Notes: generated from the letters alone by a model not told the origin. A stretch of DNA of 64,000 nt from Emiliania huxleyi CCMP1516 (GCF_000372725.1 NW_005200250.1:897721-961720); one strand, 5' to 3'. Shown: positions 50,119 to 61,768, counted from the stretch's first letter. Made by a program: numbers and translations.

Positions 50119-52259
50119 GTGTGGAGAACGACAGACAGCCGCTGCGTCTGCAGCCCGTGCCAGTTCTTGGTGGTCCATGTGACCTCATCGAGGTGCTGTG
50201 CACACTTGGAGCACTTGGAGTTCCTCAGCTGTTCGAGTAACTTGTCACGCCCGCAACACGGCGAAAGCCACGTGGCGCGAGTGCCGCGGATGGTCGCGCA
50301 CCACTGCCCGCGCAAGGCGCGCGCTGCGCTGGCCGAACGCCTCAACTCTGACGCCTGCCGCATCCACCTCCTCGACCTTCCCGTCGAAAAGCAAATTCGG
50401 CTGGCAGTCGCAAGCCGGCTGCCCTCCGGGATCCCCGAAGATCCCGTCGGCTGGGAAGATCACCAACTGGCGGTCGAGCTCCGTCTCGCGCGCGCCCTCG
50501 CCACCCACGCCTGGCGTGCACCGAACGCCTCGAACGCCGATGCCGTGCTCATCCTCACCAACCGCTCGAAGCTGTGTGCGCCGATGTTTCAAGCGAGCGG
50601 CCGAGGTGCCAAGGGCATGGCGTATGCGCTCGGCGCCTACTCCAAGGCATTGTGGGACGCCGCGCTCCGCGCCGCCGCGGCGCTGCCACGCGGCACGGCG
50701 CCGGTGTTGCAGGTGGTCTCGGAGCAGGACGGCGCGTGCTCGCGGCTACCGATGCCGCCCGACGTGGCGGCCGGCGACGACGAGGGCAGGCGGCCCACCC
50801 TCTACCTCGTCGAAGCGCTGATCAACGCGCGCGTCGTGGGCAAGCGCGCGCAGTTCTTCCACTCCCCGACGCCCTTTGCGCGGCGGCCGCTCCAGCTGCC
50901 TGCCGTCGGCGCGGCAGCCGAGTGGGGCGCGCGCGATCCCGCGACGCGGCTGCTCTTCGCGGGCCACGTGCCCAAGCTCTTCCAGTCGCTCACGCGCTAC
51001 CTGCTCTGGAAGCAGCTGCGTAACGACTCGCGTGCCACCACGCAGTCACGCACGATCAACTGCACCGTCGGCGCCTACGTTGCCGCGTGCAGCCTGAGCG
51101 CGTCGCAGGTCGCGGCGAAGCCGGCCCGCTGGTTCGAGCACGACTTTTGCGCGCCGTATTGCGCGGCGGACTGGGCCGAGCGCGCGAGCTCCTCCACCCC
51201 CTCGTGTGGCACCGGCCAGCGAGCCGACGCGACGGTCCCGCAGCTGGCGCGCGCGCTCAAGTCGCGCTGCGCGCGCTACCGGTCGCACGCAAGTCTCGAC
51301 GAGCTGCCCGACATGGCGCGCGATTCGGCACGGCGCATGGACTACGCCACGTACGGGCACGCCGCGAGCCACCGCTTCTGCCTCGTGGTCCCAGGCGACT
51401 GGGCGGGAACGCCCAAAGTCTCTGAGATGGTGGCAGTCGGCGGCGCCGGCGGCTGCATCCCCGTGTTTGTCCTGCCGCACGACGGCTCGGAGGGCCAGGT
51501 GGCGCGGCTGCTTCCATACGGCCGGTGGCTTGACTACTGCGAGATCGGCTACGTCACGCCAGCGAAGGTCGCGCAGCGCAACATGAGCGCAATCATGGAT
51601 GCGCTCGCCAGGGTGAGCGCAGCCGAGGCGGCGCGCAAGCATCGCGCGCTGCGCTGCGTACGCGACGCCTTCGTGTTCCCGGGTGGGTTGCAGGACGTGT
51701 GCACTGGCGAAATTGCATTCGACTCGCAGCCGCCCGAGGAAGGGTGCCCCTGCGGCTGCGGCTGCCAGTGCCCCGCCGCGTCGACCGGGGGCGCCACGCA
51801 GGAGCTTCGGATGAAGCGAGTCGCCAAGGTCTACGGCGCGGAGGATGCTACCGCCATCCTCGACCTGGACCTGGTCGTGGTGAATAAGACGCTGTATGTG
51901 CCATGGTCGAGCGCGCAGAATGGCCGCAGCTCGGGCATGTCCTTTGCTCAGATCTCGCTCGCAGCGAATGAGGAGGCAACCTTCAACTTTCGGTTCGAGG
52001 ACTCAACGTCCGGCGAAGTGACGCCGATCGCGTATGGTGCGACCCGCACTCGCAGCAACTGCGCGCCGTTTCCGCCTACGTGCCGTGCTCTGCGGTCGCC
52101 AAGGTCTACGGCGCGGAGGATGCTACCGCCATCCTCGACCTGGACCTGGTCGTGGTGAATAAGACGCTGTATGTGCCATGGTCGAGCGCGCAGAATGGCC
52201 GCAGCTCGGGCATGTCCTTCGCTCAGATCTCGCTCGCATCTCTGTTGTGCGAGGCGTGA
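50119..52259 (+). CDS. Exostosin-like (GT47-type) glycosyltransferase
   Basis: One frame is open from 50119; the start could also be an internal ATG such as the one at MVAHHCPRKARAAL. The catalytic-type C-terminal half contains YATYGHAASHRFCLVVPGDW followed by AGTPKVSEMVAVGGAGGCIP, the exostosin nucleotide-sugar binding signature, and FVFPGG. A Cys cluster CPCGCGCQCPAAST follows. Near the 3' end a 143-bp segment is duplicated (51821-51963, 52096-52238, one mismatch, offset 275). Unspliced, the frame ends at 52158 in shifted sequence; treating 51829-52103 as a GT-AG intron (AAG|GT at both copies) restores the frame to a stop at 52259 and gives 621 residues. No membrane anchor is obvious, so the N-terminus may be incomplete. 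Confidence 0.76.
51821..52238 (+). repeat. 143-bp duplication at the glycosyltransferase 3' end
   Basis: 51821-51963 and 52096-52238 are identical except one T/C difference, separated by 132 bp. The offset of 275 bp is not a multiple of three. The duplicated block begins TCGCCAAGGTCTACGG, so an AAG|GT pair is created at each copy. Confidence 0.93.
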
Positions 52260-52380
52260 ACCGCGCCATTCGCTCTCACCTGGCAACCCTGTCTGCACGT
52301 CTCGCGCGCGCGTGAACAGGGCTCCAGGCCCCAAATGACGTGTGAGTGTTAGAGTTGTTTGGTATTGCTAAAAATCTCTC

Positions 52381-52644
52381 TCACTCACATTTGCCTTGTT
52401 GGTCTTTAAAAACCTCTCTCTCCCAAGTCATGTCGTTGCTCAGGTCCACTCTCGTTTCGAGCACTTGAACCTCAACGGTCGGTGTTGGCACTGGGGTTCC
52501 CTTCGGGTATATCGTGACAGCTGATGCCGGGATTACCACTGGTGTTTCGTCCCTTGAAATTCTTTTTGCGCGCTGGCCTTTCGTTGACAGCACCATTTGC
52601 GAGGTGCAGAGGCAAAAAACCAACAGCCCTCTCGATGGTGTCAT
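52381..52644 (-). CDS. Possible small secreted protein or first exon
   Basis: An 87-residue ORF with a start resembling a signal peptide (MTPSRGLLVFCLCTSQMVLS) and non-repetitive, protein-like sequence (VTIYPKGTPVPTPTVEVQ). It ends at TGA within AAATGTGAGTGA, which contains a textbook GTGAGT donor, so it may be a first exon. It overlaps the 5' end of the plus-strand GDT1-like gene by 10 bp, which argues against it. Confidence 0.3.
   Translation of the reverse strand: MTPSRGLLVFCLCTSQMVLSTKGQRAKRISRDETPVVIPASAVTIYPKGTPVPTPTVEVQVLETRVDLSNDMTWEREVFKDQQGKCE
52556..52569 (+). promoter_or_regulatory. GAAATTCTTTTTGC element before GDT1-like gene
   Basis: The recurrent AATTCTTTT core lies about 70 bp before ATG 52635. 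Function inferred from recurrence near starts. Confidence 0.3.
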
Positions 52645-53754
52645 TTGCTCCGCTGCTTCCCGCGCTCCTCCCCCTCGCCTTCCAGCATCCCGGCGCCCTG
52701 CTGCAGCGCGGAGCGCCGTCGCGCTGCGCCTCTTCGCCTTCGCGTGTGCCGCAGCCCTCGCTTCAGCAGCCGCCGAACAGCGGAGATGCTCCGCTGCTGC
52801 CCTGGGTGCGGCCGGCGCTGGTGGGAGCGTCGGCGGCAGCGGTGGTGGCGGGCGGCGCGCTCATGCTTCCGGGCGTCGCGCACGCCTCGATCCTCGACTC
52901 TGCGTTTGTGCAGTCCACCTCGCTCATCTTCATCTCGGAGCTGGGGGACAAGACCTTCTTCATCGCGGCGCTGCTGGCGGCGCGCGCGTCCAAGCTGCTG
53001 ACGTTCGCGGGCTGCGCCGGCGCGCTCGCGCTCATGACCGTGGTTTCCGTCCTCATCGGCCAGATCTTCCACCAGGTGGCCGGGAGAAGACAGCTCTCAC
53101 GCACCATAGCCCTCCATGCCCAGCACGGGCTCGCCAAGACGGTGGCTGCATGCACCAGGTGCCGGCCGGCTTGACGCGCGGCCTGCCGCTCGACGACTAC
53201 GTCGCGATCGCCTCCTTCGTCTTCTTTGGCATCAAGGCGATCCTGGACGCGGTGCGCGCCATCCGGCCCGGCGCAGAGGGAAGTGTCTAGGAAGTGTCAG
53301 GAGTGTCTAGGAAGTGTCTAGGAAGTGCCACCAGGCCCGGAGCAGAGGCGGGTCCACCACACGCCGCCGCTCAGCCGCCGATGGCACGCCCCCGCAGGCG
53401 CAGATCGAGGAGGACGGCGCGGGCATCGCCGAGGAGTCGGAGGAGGCGGAGGAGACCCTCGAGCAGTCGGGCCTCTATGGCAAGTCTGGCTGGCCGCTGG
53501 TCCTCGAGGCTTGCACGCTCACCATCGCGGCCGAGGTCGGTGACCGGTCTCAGATCGCGACCATCGCGCTGGCCGCGGCGCAGAACCCGTACCTCGTCGC
53601 CTTTGGCGCCATCGCGGGCCACTGCGCCGCCACCGGCATGGCCGTCCTCGGCGGCTCCTTCATCTCAAAGTATCTGTCCGAGCGGGTCATCGGCTTTGTC
53701 GGAGGGGGTCTCTTCCTCGTCTTCGCCCTCACCACGGCCGTCGGGCTATTCTGA
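52635..53754 (+). CDS. Plastid GDT1/PAM71-type (UPF0016/TMEM165) cation transporter, four exons
   Basis: Exons 52635-53075, 53159-53265, 53335-53347 and 53398-53754 give 305 residues. The family signature E-x-G-D-K/R-T/S is present twice: FISELGDKTFFIAALLAARA and TIAAEVGDRSQIATIALAAA, each in a hydrophobic half. The N-terminus is bipartite: MVSFAPLLPALLPLAFQHPG (signal peptide), a Ser/Pro/Gln-rich segment, then a hydrophobic stretch ending LPGVAHASILD, like a thylakoid-type AxA cleavage site. Homologues move Mn2+ or Ca2+ into the thylakoid lumen or chloroplast. Introns: GT-AG 53076-53158, bordered by CACCAGGTG at both ends; GC-AG 53266-53334, an AAGTGTCTAGG array between two GGCCCGG.GCAGAGG copies; GC-AG 53348-53397. 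The 13-nt third exon is forced by frame and is the weakest part. Confidence 0.9.
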
Positions 53755-54346
53755 GCGAGGCGTCTGGACACCTCTTCTGAGCTTCTGAGCAGCGCCTCGT
53801 CTGAGCTGCGCCTCGGAGTGCCGCGGGCGCGCGCCCCGTCTCTGTTGAGTTGGTGCTGCTGGGGCGGCTCCTCTGGCCACCGCAGCACCCTCTCTTTGAC
53901 CCTGTCCGTCTTCTCTCTCTCCACTCTCGTCTCGAACTCTATAGTTCTAACGTCTATGATGACCAGTTACATAATTATATCCGTGTCGCCTATAGATCGA
54001 TCCGCTATTAGGCGCTATCGCGCGTGACGTGATTCGTCATAAACAGACCCGGGCATGATTGATTTGCTTATCGGTCATATGTGTTACGGCTCTATGATTA
54101 TCTGCAATCTGGTCAGGATTTGATTTTTTTGTGCAGGGGCACACCGCACCACAAAAAACCGAAAACGAGACAGCGAGGATTTTTGTCCGAAATTTTGTGT
54201 CCCGAAGAAGTTTTTTATATGTGAGTTCAAAGAAACCCGCAATCAAATCTCGCGAGAGAGAGGCGGGCGTTGCTTGGTCCTCGCACGCACGCAACCCCCC
54301 CCCCCCCCCCGGCCAAAGTATAGCTTTCTACGTCTAACAGCGTCTG
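53755..54346. other. Convergent intergenic region
   Basis: AT-richer 3' flanks of the GDT1-like and methionine aminopeptidase genes, with a C-run at about 54297-54310. No gene or repeat recognised. Confidence 0.5.
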
Positions 54347-56130
54347 CTACAATACGGGCGTCGCGGCCCCTGGTTGCGCGCCCTCCTCCCACCAGAGCGG
54401 CGGCGAGGTTGGCAAGCGCGCGGTCAGTATCTCTGCGCCCGACTCGTGCATCAGCAGCTGGTGCTCGAACTGCGCGCTCGGCTTGCCATCCTTGGTGACG
54501 GCGGTCCAGCCGTCGGCCCAGTGGACGTCCTTCCACGTCCCCGTGTTGATCATCGGCTCGATGGTGAAGCAATGGCCGACCTTCATCACGAACTTGGCCT
54601 TGTTGCCCGCGTAGTGCGGGATGTTTGGCGCGCAGTGAAAGTACTCGCCCACGCCGTGGCCGCAGTAGGTCTTGTCGACCTGTTTACGGCGGCACGCGTG
54701 AGGAGGCGCCGTTCACAGCTGTCGCCCGCCCATCTCGCGTGTGAACCGCAAATCCGCAGCCGTTGATGTGGCTGGTGATGATGCCGCCGACGTCGCGGTA
54801 GAAGAAACCCGGCTTGCAGGCGTCGATCGCCTGAGACACGCTCCTTCCCGAGTGAGCGGGCGGCGCGTCGCTGGAGAGAGTCTGCACGCGCGTGTCTCGC
54901 CTTCATGAGCGAGTCGTGCGACGCCTTGATCAGGTCCTTCTTCTTTTGCGTCACGCCCGGCCCAACGCAAAACGTCTCGTTCAGGTCCGCGTGGAAGCCT
55001 ATCCACCAAAGCAGAGACGCCGCGGTCGGTGCACCGCAGCCGTTGTGCGCCGAGGCTGCGGGGGCCGCCGTCGAAGATCGGCGACACGTCGATGTTGACG
55101 ATGTCGCCGTCCTCGAGTTGTCTCATGTCGGGGATGCCTGCTCGGGGCCGGCGGGCAGGGCAAGGAAGCTTGCGGTGAGGTGGGGCGGCGCTCGCTCCGC
55201 GCGGCTGCTGCGTGGAGTCTGCGACACCGTGGCACACCACCTCGTTGACCGAGGTGCAGACCGACTTTGGGAAGTTGTGGTAGTTGAGCGGCGCGGGGTA
55301 GGCGCCTAGCCCACGCGTGACGGGGTCTCATCCACCGACGGCTGAGATGGTTGAGCGGCGCGGGGGAGGGCGCCAAACTCCATGTGCTTGTCGTGCACGA
55401 CGCGGTCGATCTCGTCCGTCGTCACTCCCGGCTTGATGACCCGGTGCGCCGCGTCCACGATCTCCCTCCCCATCCGGCACACAGCCCTCAGCTTCTCCGC
55501 CTGCGCCGCGCTCACCACCGGGGGAGTCGACCTCGCGGGGGCAGCCTGCTCGGCGCGCGGGTCGCCGTCGGCGGCGTAGTCCGGCAGCAGGATCCCCTCG
55601 GCGACCGGCCGCCGCGGCGACACGCGGTACGGCCGCAGCGACCCCGTGTAGCTGAAGCCCGGCCGGCGGCCGGCGCGGCTGGTGCCGTGGTCGAGGACGT
55701 ACAGCCACGGGCCCGAGTCCTCGATGCTGGCCGGGTGGCCCCCGCCCACCTGGTGCCAGCAGGCTGGCCCGCGCTGGAGCTCGGCCACCACCACCGCCAC
55801 GTACTCCCGCGCAGGGTCGTACGCCGCCAGCCGGCCGTCGAGGCCGTCGAGGCCGTCGGCGCCGTCGAGCGCCTGCTCGAGCTCCTCCTGCCGCACCCAC
55901 TTGCTGCGCGAGAGCAGCGCCTTGAAGCGGTCGCCCACCGTGCTCGCTTTGCTGGCGCACGTGAGCTTGCTCACCGTCTGGACCAGCTTGAGCGGGCCAC
56001 GGAAGACGAGCGCGCCGCGCTCTCCCTCGGGGTGGAGCGGGTCGACCGCCCTCTCCTTGAAGCGCGGAAAGGCCTCCATGATGCCCAGCAGCTCCTTGGC
56101 GGCGTCCTCGGCCGCGTCGAGGTCGGCCAT
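54347..56130 (-). CDS. Type I methionine aminopeptidase, six exons
   Basis: Exons (minus): 56130-55374, 55305-55228, 55137-55066, 54998-54901, 54830-54747 and 54679-54347, 473 residues in frame. It removes initiator Met. Catalytic residues are all visible: His in NEVVCHG, Asp in DGDIVNIDV, Asp in HADLNETF, His in [12 protein letters not shown], Glu in [10 protein letters not shown] and Glu in AQFEHQLLM. The linker [18 protein letters not shown] typical of eukaryotic MetAP1 precedes the catalytic domain. The first 150 or so residues ([20 protein letters not shown]...) are an unfamiliar extension without the usual zinc-finger pair. Introns are 68, 90, 67, 70 and 67 nt; donors GC, GT, GC, GC, GT. 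The first intron opens with a near copy of the following exon start. Confidence 0.94.
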
Positions 56131-56204
56131 CGCCGCAGGGAGGCTAGCGCGACGACGCGGCCGCCCACACGGGTCGAGGATACCTGGTACGAAAAAATAA
56201 CACT

Positions 56205-56320
56205 TTTGCGGCCAGGGTGGGGCGCGCGCGGGGGGCGGCGGGTGTGCGGGATGTCTGTGGGCCCGAGAGCGATATGCCATGTCCGCCTTGCGTTTGTTTC
56301 ATAACATCGAAGGCTAAGCT
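56205..56320 (-). repeat. Dispersed repeat D, copy 2
   Basis: Inverted copy of 44078-44185, directly upstream of the methionine aminopeptidase gene. A short related piece (CATCGAAGGCTAGCTC) occurs at about 47979. Confidence 0.88.
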
Positions 56321-57059
56321 CAAAAAATAACGCATCGCGGGAGACTTAGCGGGCCGTTACGGAAAAGCATGCGCGACGCTGCCTCTTTGCACCGCTCGCT
56401 CACGGCTGCGGGAGACATGGCCGCCGATGCGGCTCGCACTCGCTCGGCGGGCCTCCGTCCCACAGCCGCCCGGGCGTGCCACGGGTCTGCCTGGCGCTGC
56501 GCTGCTCGCACGCTGCACTGCACAAAGCTGCGACAACAAGGGGAGGCTCCTGAGCTTGAGCGTTGAGCAGTGCAGCTGCGGGCGCTCGTGGGCGGCTGTG
56601 CAGTGGTGAGAGTGCCTGATTGGAGGCGAGCTGGTGCTGCGCCAGGGTGCGCAGCATGCGCTCTTGCTCTGTGCTGAGGCATGCTGGCTGGCGCCCAACA
56701 CAATGCCCTGGATGCATTGCTCCACGCCGTGCTGGCTGGTGCAGTACTGCCAGTGCGCCGACTGGCGCGCAGGGTGCGCGTCGCCGCGCGTGGCACGGGT
56801 GGCTCGAGAGGCGCGGCTGTCGTTCAACCCCGCGGCGCATGTGCGCCGCGGAAGCTGCTCGACAGGCTGCGGGCATCGCTGCGGCAGAAAGCGCCCGCCC
56901 TCTGCTTTGCTTTCGCCCGCGTTTTACGACAACTTTCGGTTTATCATAGCCGCCGAACTTTACCTCGCTGTTTCTTTATAGGCGTCTCGCAGCTGCGTAT
57001 TCTCGTATTATCTTCGAGTAGTTGCGTGGGGGCGGTATGTATTCTCGTATCAGTAGTTA

Positions 57060-57430
57060 GTGTCGTGTCCACTAGCTCCGAGTAGAGGGGGCGTCCTTGC
57101 AGTTAAGGGGAAACCTGGTACGCGGGGCTAACCCTCGGAGAGTATTCTTTAGCTCCGAGTAGAGGGGGCGTTCCGCAGCTAGGGGGACCCACAGCGCGAG
57201 GGAAAAATTCCGCCGCTGGGGGAACCCCGGAGCGCAGAACTAACCCTCGGAGACCCGTGTTTACTTTAAGGCCCTTGCCCTGCGAATGCGCGCCCCCCCC
57301 CTAGATAGGGGTCAGGGCTCTCTAGCCCGTAGCCCGATCCCGATCATCCGGCCCGCTGGATGCGCTTCTCAGCTCACCGGCCCTGGATGTGAGGTTACTG
57401 ACTGCACTCCAAGTGCTCCAAGCGGGATTT
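57060..57430. repeat. Dispersed repeat B, copy 3
   Basis: Longest copy of repeat B. Within it the block AGCTCCGAGTAGAGGGGGCG occurs twice and CTAACCCTCGGAGA twice, so the repeat has an internal duplication. It ends in CTGCACTCCAAGTGCTCC like the other copies. Confidence 0.82.
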
Positions 57431-57864
57431 TTTGGACGTTTCTTTCTTTCTTTTTCCAAGTGCTCCGCATAGTATGTGGGAGACTCCTGCCGCCGCCCCT
57501 GCCACCCCTGTCAGTGTGCCTGTGGCAGCGAGAGACTGCCACTGAGAAGCTGGAGGCAGGTAGGTCGCTAGACTGAGATGAGACCGCCAAGTGGAGTTGG
57601 GAGTCCACCGTGCACCGCGCTGCGAGCCTGTCGTGTCCCTTGTCAGGAGCAGGAGAGCCCCACCTGTGCCCCTGATCGTCCTTCCAAAATCCTGCTCGTG
57701 CAGGTGTGGACCCTGTCCTCCTCCCCCATCCCTCGTTTGGGCTTGTCTGTTTTCTTTCTTTCTTCCAAGTGCTCCAAGTGCTCCAAGGCACGCGATCCTT
57801 TGGTTTCTGTTTTCTTTCTGCAGAAGAGAGGAAAAGCGAAAATGCCAGCAGACATCTCCAGAGA

Positions 57865-58475
<611 letters not shown>

Positions 58476-59212
58476 ATTTCGTGCGTGTGCAGCACTGTGT
58501 GTGAAGAGTGATGACTTCTGACTGTCGTCGCTGTCTCTCCCTTCTCGACTGTCTGTGCTTGTGAGATTTTCGAAAACCAACAAGAAACTGAGAGACAAGC
58601 CGTGGGGCCGGTCCCGTAGCCTCTTGCGTGTGCGTCTTGCTTGGGCCCGGGGTTGTGTGTTTTGTGTTGTGTTTGCGTGAAGAGCTCTTTTCATTGTGAA
58701 GTCGGCCTCTAGCGCGCGAAAGGGTTTTTGCTCGCCTTCCCGGGGACCACGTGTTGTCTGACCCTCACTGTGCTGCCATGGACAGGGTTTCCGGGAGGAG
58801 CGATTTGTGAGAAGAGGGTGACTTCTGACTGTCGATGCTGTCCATCCACCGGACGCGAGGGTCGCTGGGTCGGTCGGTCGGCTCCTCACTAACTCGCTGC
58901 ATATAGCAGCGATGAGCTCACTAGCTGCATGTGCATGTAGAGCTCACACTAGGAGAGAGATTGTTTGTTTTGTTTGTCACACTAGAGGCCGTCATCGCAT
59001 TCGCCCTGGGACCCAGCGCTGACTTCTGACTGTCGTTGCGGTCTATCCCTTTCTCGACTGTCTGAGCCTGTGCGTCTTGGGTTGGGCCTTGTGTTTTTGT
59101 GTGAAGAGCGTCGATTTCGGGCCTTAGGTTGTGCGTTTATGTGAAGAGCGTCGCATCGGAACGAAGATCGACCGGCGGCCAGTTTCAGAAGGAGGCGCAT
59201 CGCAGCTGCTCC

Positions 59213-61109
59213 ATGGGCGTGAGCGCCTCAACAGGCCTGCTGTCGACGGCCCAGGTGTCCACCACCGACGAAGAGTGGGACGTCTACTTTCAGAAGCTCG
59301 AGAAGAACCTAAAGCGCGCCCGTCCCAAACGCAACACCTCCGAGGCCACAGCCGGCGGCCTCTGCCTAAGCCCTCGAGCCGGCATCCCTCGTAGGTCCAA
59401 GGAGAAGATAAACATCCAGTCAAAGCTGAGCGCCAACACCGCCCTCTCCTACGCCGCCATTAACGGAGCCTCGGCCGCCGTGATCGACCGTCTCGTCGCC
59501 GCCGGGTCTGCGTTGGAGATGACCGACGTCGACGGCTACACGCCCCTGCTGCAAGCGGTCGCGTCGCACCCAGTCAAGTGCCGCGAGGCGGCCGAGCGGC
59601 TCCTGCACCACGGCGCCAGCCCGCGCGCAGCCACCGCCAACGGCTGGACGGCGCTGCACTGGGCGGCGTACAAGAACTCGCCCGCCTCGCTCATCGATGC
59701 GCTGGTGGCGGCGGGCGCGAGTGCGCCTCTGCCACCGGGCGGGGGAGGTGGCGCGTGGCCGTCGGCGCGACCGCCCCCCCCGTCCGCCACCCCGTAGGCG
59801 TCGAGGCCAAGAAGAGGGACGGCGGCGAGACCCCCTTCCTCGTCGCGGCCCGCGCGTCGCACCTCGCGTGCGCTGAGCGGCTGGTCCACAAGCACAAGGC
59901 GGACCCTCGCGCAGTCAACGTGCGTGGTGAGGCGGTGCTGCACGTCGCGGCGCAGCACGGCGCCCTCATCGAGGTGATCGACCGGCTGGTCGACATGGAG
60001 TGCGACATCGAGGCCAAGAAGGAGGACGGCGCGACGCCGCTCCTCGTCGCCGCGCGGAACGGACACGTCCACGTGGTGGAGCGACTGCTCCGGCACGGCG
60101 CCGACGCGAGCGCGGCGATGAAGAGCGGCTGGACGGTGCTGCACTGCGCCGCGCATCACGGGGCGCCGCGAGAGACCGTCGAGAAGCTCGTCGCGGCGGG
60201 GGCAGAGGTCGACGCCGTCGACCGGCGTGTGCCCGCACCACCACTCTCCCCCGCGCACGAGAGGCTGGCCGGGCGCAATCTCGGCTGATCTCGGCTGATC
60301 TCCGGTGTGGCAGGCGCGGGAGGACGGCCCTGCACGAGGCGGCGTCGGCGGGGGAGGTCGAGGTTGCGGAGGCGCGTTGCGCGTGCCTCCCACACACCCG
60401 CGCACACTAGGCGTCTAGGCCTTGCAGCCCTAGTGGCAGCCACGACCGAGATCTGCGGCGGGCGCGGGCTTGGGGGGAGGGGGGAGGGGGGGGGGGGGGG
60501 GGGGATCCCTTCGGGCGCCCCGCGCCTGGTCCCTCGGGGGGGGGAGATGCCACGGGCCCCCCCCCCACTGTTGCTGCCCCCAAAGCAGTGGCCGCAGCAG
60601 AGGACGCTGCTTCCCCCCTCCCACCCTCTCTCTCCCCACCCGCCCACCCTGCACCCTCTCGCACAGGTGCTCGTCGATCTCGGCGCGGACCCGACTCGAA
60701 AGAGCAAGGCGGCCCTCAGACCGCACACGCCGAGCAGCGGGCGACACTCTCGGTGGTGTGTCTTCATCGCTGGCCATCTGCGGCGCGATATAGGCGGGCC
60801 AGACGCCGAGTGAGCGGGCGCGTTCGAACAGCTGGGTTGCGACCAGCGCGGACCGCGCGCAAAAGTCGCCCGGCGCGCTCAAGCGGATGGGGCTCGTGGC
60901 TCATCTCTTCACCATGACGCTCTGCCGCGTGTGTCGCGCTTCACAGCTCTTTACCTTCTGCTCTCAGGCTCGCGCAGTGGCTCGACGACCGGTACACAGA
61001 GCACTCGGAGCGCAGCAGCGCGCGCAAATCGGCGAAGGAACTCCGGGCATCGCAGGCGGCGGCCGAGGCTTCGATTGCCAAACTCACGGTGCGGCGCTCC
61101 GCGCAATAG
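59213..61109 (+). CDS. N-myristoylated ankyrin-repeat protein, five exons
   Basis: Exons 59213-59714, 59798-60224, 60314-60371, 60667-60740 and 60968-61109 join in frame to 400 residues. The start MGVSASTG fits the N-myristoylation consensus (Gly2, Ser6). Residues about 75-330 are ankyrin repeats (GWTALHWAAYKNSPASLIDA; GATPLLVAARNGHVHVVERL; GRTALHEAASAGEVEV; VLVDLGADPTRKSK). The last exon encodes a charged helix, LAQWLDDRYTEHSERSSARK, ending VRRSAQ. If the fourth intron is not removed, the frame ends at 60813 instead. All four introns are GC-AG in this model. Likely a membrane-associated scaffold; partner unknown. Confidence 0.78.
60372..60666 (+). other. Intron with long G-runs
   Basis: A GC-AG intron of the ankyrin gene containing G-runs at about 60482-60505 and 60532-60546 and C-runs at 60558-60567. 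Homopolymer lengths here may be wrong; the G-runs could form quadruplexes in the transcript. Confidence 0.6.
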
Positions 61110-61768
61110 ACGACGAGCCGCACAAAACGCTCTAGCCCCCCCCCCCCCCCCCGCCCCACCTTACCGGCGGCGAGAGGTGCGCGCACACCGCGGCCCACGG
61201 TGCGCACTTTTGCGGCCGCTGCGCCTTCTGGCGCCCCACGCCCACACACGCGTCACGCCGGGGGGGAAACAGCGGTTTTGGTTTTCTCTACAACGTATAC
61301 TGTGCTGTACGCGAAAAAGTGTGAACAGGTCGGAGCAGCTTCAGTGAGCACAGCACTGCACCACCACCTAGTGGCACGCCACGCATATGTCGGTCCCGCC
61401 GCGAGGTCTCGACAGCGTGCCGACAGAGCGACACAGACCATGTGGCAGTGGGACGCGTCGAGTATCGACCTCTAGCTCTACTGCTTACCCAGCCTTCGAG
61501 TGTATCCTGACTCTGTGGTCCCACACCCACTGGTGTGTCCATCTCAGAGACCGCAGGAGGTCATGAGGGTCAATGGGGTTGAGTGGCAGCGCAGCTCCGC
61601 CTCACGCCTCACCTGACCACGGCGCCGCCGGCGCCTGTTGATACATTGATAGGTCCAGGTGATAGCCCTGGATGAGCGAGCAATGCATACGCCTGGTCGG
61701 ACCTCAGAATGATCGACCGACCGCGTCCCGGTGCTCTCTCTGCGGTCGGATGAAATTTTGTTCACGTT
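61110..61768. other. Intergenic, nothing recognised
   Basis: A C-run at about 61137-61152 and otherwise unremarkable sequence between the ankyrin and SET-domain genes, both on the plus strand. An antisense ORF across 61.5-63.0 kb has no domain support. Confidence 0.5.

Noticed and set aside
56369-57085. ORFs on both strands at 56.4-57.1 kb
   Set aside because: No recognisable domain or consistent codon signal; probably intergenic.
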